DNA of 5,700 nucleotides from contig JANYBA010000260.1 of assembly GCA_025360985.1 (NCBI GenBank), forward strand, positions 1 to 5,700, read 5' to 3'. Below the pieces are notes generated by a model. That model was not told the origin of the DNA. It saw only the letters and a program-made list of their open reading frames with translations, and made no database searches. Made by a program: the position numbers and the translations under genes. Source of the stretch: Gammaproteobacteria bacterium. GTDB taxonomy: Bacteria > Pseudomonadota > Gammaproteobacteria > Xanthomonadales > Xanthomonadaceae. This document shows positions 4,977 through 5,700 of the stretch, piece by piece (within the stretch, counting starts at the first letter, position 1; every line of letters starts with the position of its first letter).

Positions 4977-5640
4977 CTGCGATCCGGTAGCCGATGCCGT
5001 GCCGGGTCTGGATCAGGGCCTTGTCGAAAGGTTTGTCGACCGCCGCCCGCAGGCCGTGGATGTGCACGCGCAGGCTGTCCGAATCGGGGAGTTCCTCGCC
5101 CCAGACGCGGGTCTCGAGGTTGATCCTCGGCACCACCGAGGGCGAGGCTTCCATCAGCGCCTGCAGGATCTTCAGCGCGGTCGGATTGAGCTGCAGCAAC
5201 TTGCCGGCGCGGCGGACTTCCAGCGTATCGAGGTTGAACTCGAGGTCGGCCACGACCAGGATGCGCGGTTGCGCGGCCTTGCCGCGGCGCGCCAGCACCT
5301 GCAGGCGCGCTTCGACTTCCTGCAGCGCGAACGGCTTGACCAGGTAGTCGTCGGCGCCGGAATCGAATCCGGACAACTTGCTGTCCAGGGAATCTCGGGC
5401 GGTCAGCATCAACACCGGCGTCTGCTTGCGGCCGACCGAGCGCAGGCGGCGGCAGACTTCCAGGCCGTCCATGCCCGGCAGGTTCAGGTCGAGCACGATC
5501 GCGTCGAAGTCGTTGACCACGGCCAGGTGCAGGCCGGTGACGCCGTCGGCGGCGTAGTCGACCGTGTGGCCGCGCTCTTCCAGGTAATCGCCAAGGTTGG
5601 CGGCGATGTCGCGGTTGTCTTCGACAACGAGAATGCGCAT
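4960..5640 (-). CDS. OmpR/PhoB-family response regulator
   Basis: A 226-residue DNA-binding response regulator, first gene of the two-component operon. The receiver domain (about residues 1-117) has the acidic pair Glu7-Asp8, the phosphorylation site Asp51 (IVLDLNLPGMDG), switch Thr80 (MLTAR) and Lys102 (LVKPF). The C-terminal winged helix (about 126-220) shows the family pattern LNPTALKILQALMEASPSVV, then SDSLRVHIHGLRAAVDKP (recognition helix) and TRHGIGYRI (wing). All key residues are present, so it should be phosphorylated by the kinase encoded directly downstream, whose ATG overlaps its last codons. The start is the ATG at 5640, giving the usual MRILVVEDN opening. No strong Shine-Dalgarno precedes it. 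The regulon is unknown. The family assignment is firm, but a named system (PhoP, ColR, RaxR and so on) cannot be chosen from this sequence alone. Confidence 0.94.
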   Translation of the reverse strand: MRILVVEDNRDIAANLGDYLEERGHTVDYAADGVTGLHLAVVNDFDAIVLDLNLPGMDGLEVCRRLRSVGRKQTPVLMLTARDSLDSKLSGFDSGADDYLVKPFALQEVEARLQVLARRGKAAQPRILVVADLEFNLDTLEVRRAGKLLQLNPTALKILQALMEASPSVVPRINLETRVWGEELPDSDSLRVHIHGLRAAVDKPFDKALIQTRHGIGYRIADADAA

Positions 5641-5654
5641 GGGCAGCTTTGCCT

Positions 5655-5683
5655 AGAGTAAGTTGATGATTGGATTCTGCCAG
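5655..5683 (-). promoter_or_regulatory. Sigma-70-like promoter of the two-component operon
   Basis: On the minus strand, CTGGCA (5683-5678; four of six matches to TTGACA) is followed after exactly 17 bases by TACTCT (5660-5655; TANNNT). Transcription would start near 5648, leaving a leader of only about eight bases before the ATG at 5640. This is the only place in the window where both promoter hexamers can be read at ideal spacing. The remaining bases to 5700 show no gene or clear site. Confidence 0.45.
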
Positions 5684-5700
5684 AGCCCATCGGTTCCGGC

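Noticed and set aside
4158..5661. Plus-strand frames of 321 and 235 residues over the two-component genes
   Set aside because: Both are antisense shadows of the kinase and regulator, whose motifs are complete on the minus strand.

Overview
The window comes from a high-GC bacterium, most likely a gammaproteobacterium of the Xanthomonadales/Lysobacterales. The evidence is the short REP-type palindromes beginning GTAGGAGCG, the GC-rich codon use, and the style of the MetF, IlvE and DUF4124-type proteins. Genus cannot be read from the sequence. Family names below come from recognition of motifs, not from database searches.

Left part (1-1146), accessory: a two-gene cassette that looks like a toxin-antitoxin module. 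A small ribbon-helix-helix (ParD-like) protein (30-323) is followed after 3 bases by a nucleotidyltransferase-fold protein (327-1136). A perfect 8+8 inverted repeat lies just upstream of the first gene, in the position of an autoregulatory operator. The last codons and stop of the second gene lie inside a single REP palindrome (1125-1146).

Middle part (1162-3523), housekeeping and same strand: metF (5,10-methylenetetrahydrofolate reductase, methionine/one-carbon metabolism), a secreted or periplasmic DUF4124-like protein of unknown function, and ilvE (branched-chain amino acid aminotransferase). Each gene has its own -10-like hexamer upstream. For the ParD-like gene, metF and the DUF4124 gene, the hexamer ends exactly six bases before the ATG and no good Shine-Dalgarno is present, which suggests leaderless transcripts. 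ilvE instead has a GGAG ribosome-binding site and two small palindromes in its upstream region.

Convergent junction (3524-3677): ilvE and a minus-strand operon face each other across about 150 bases that hold a perfect 25+25 inverted pair of REP sequences (a REPIN/BIME) and three 9-base tandem units.

Right part (3678-5640, minus strand): a two-component system. An OmpR/PhoB-type response regulator gene (5640-4960) overlaps the following sensor histidine kinase gene (4976-3678) by 17 bases, so the two are co-transcribed and probably translationally coupled. A sigma-70-like promoter can be read upstream of the regulator. The signal and regulon are not evident.

Most of the window is ordinary core metabolism and signalling. 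The parts most worth a second look are the RHH/nucleotidyltransferase module with its operator, the REP that forms the toxin gene's 3' end, the covarying REP copies, and the repeated leaderless-promoter geometry.
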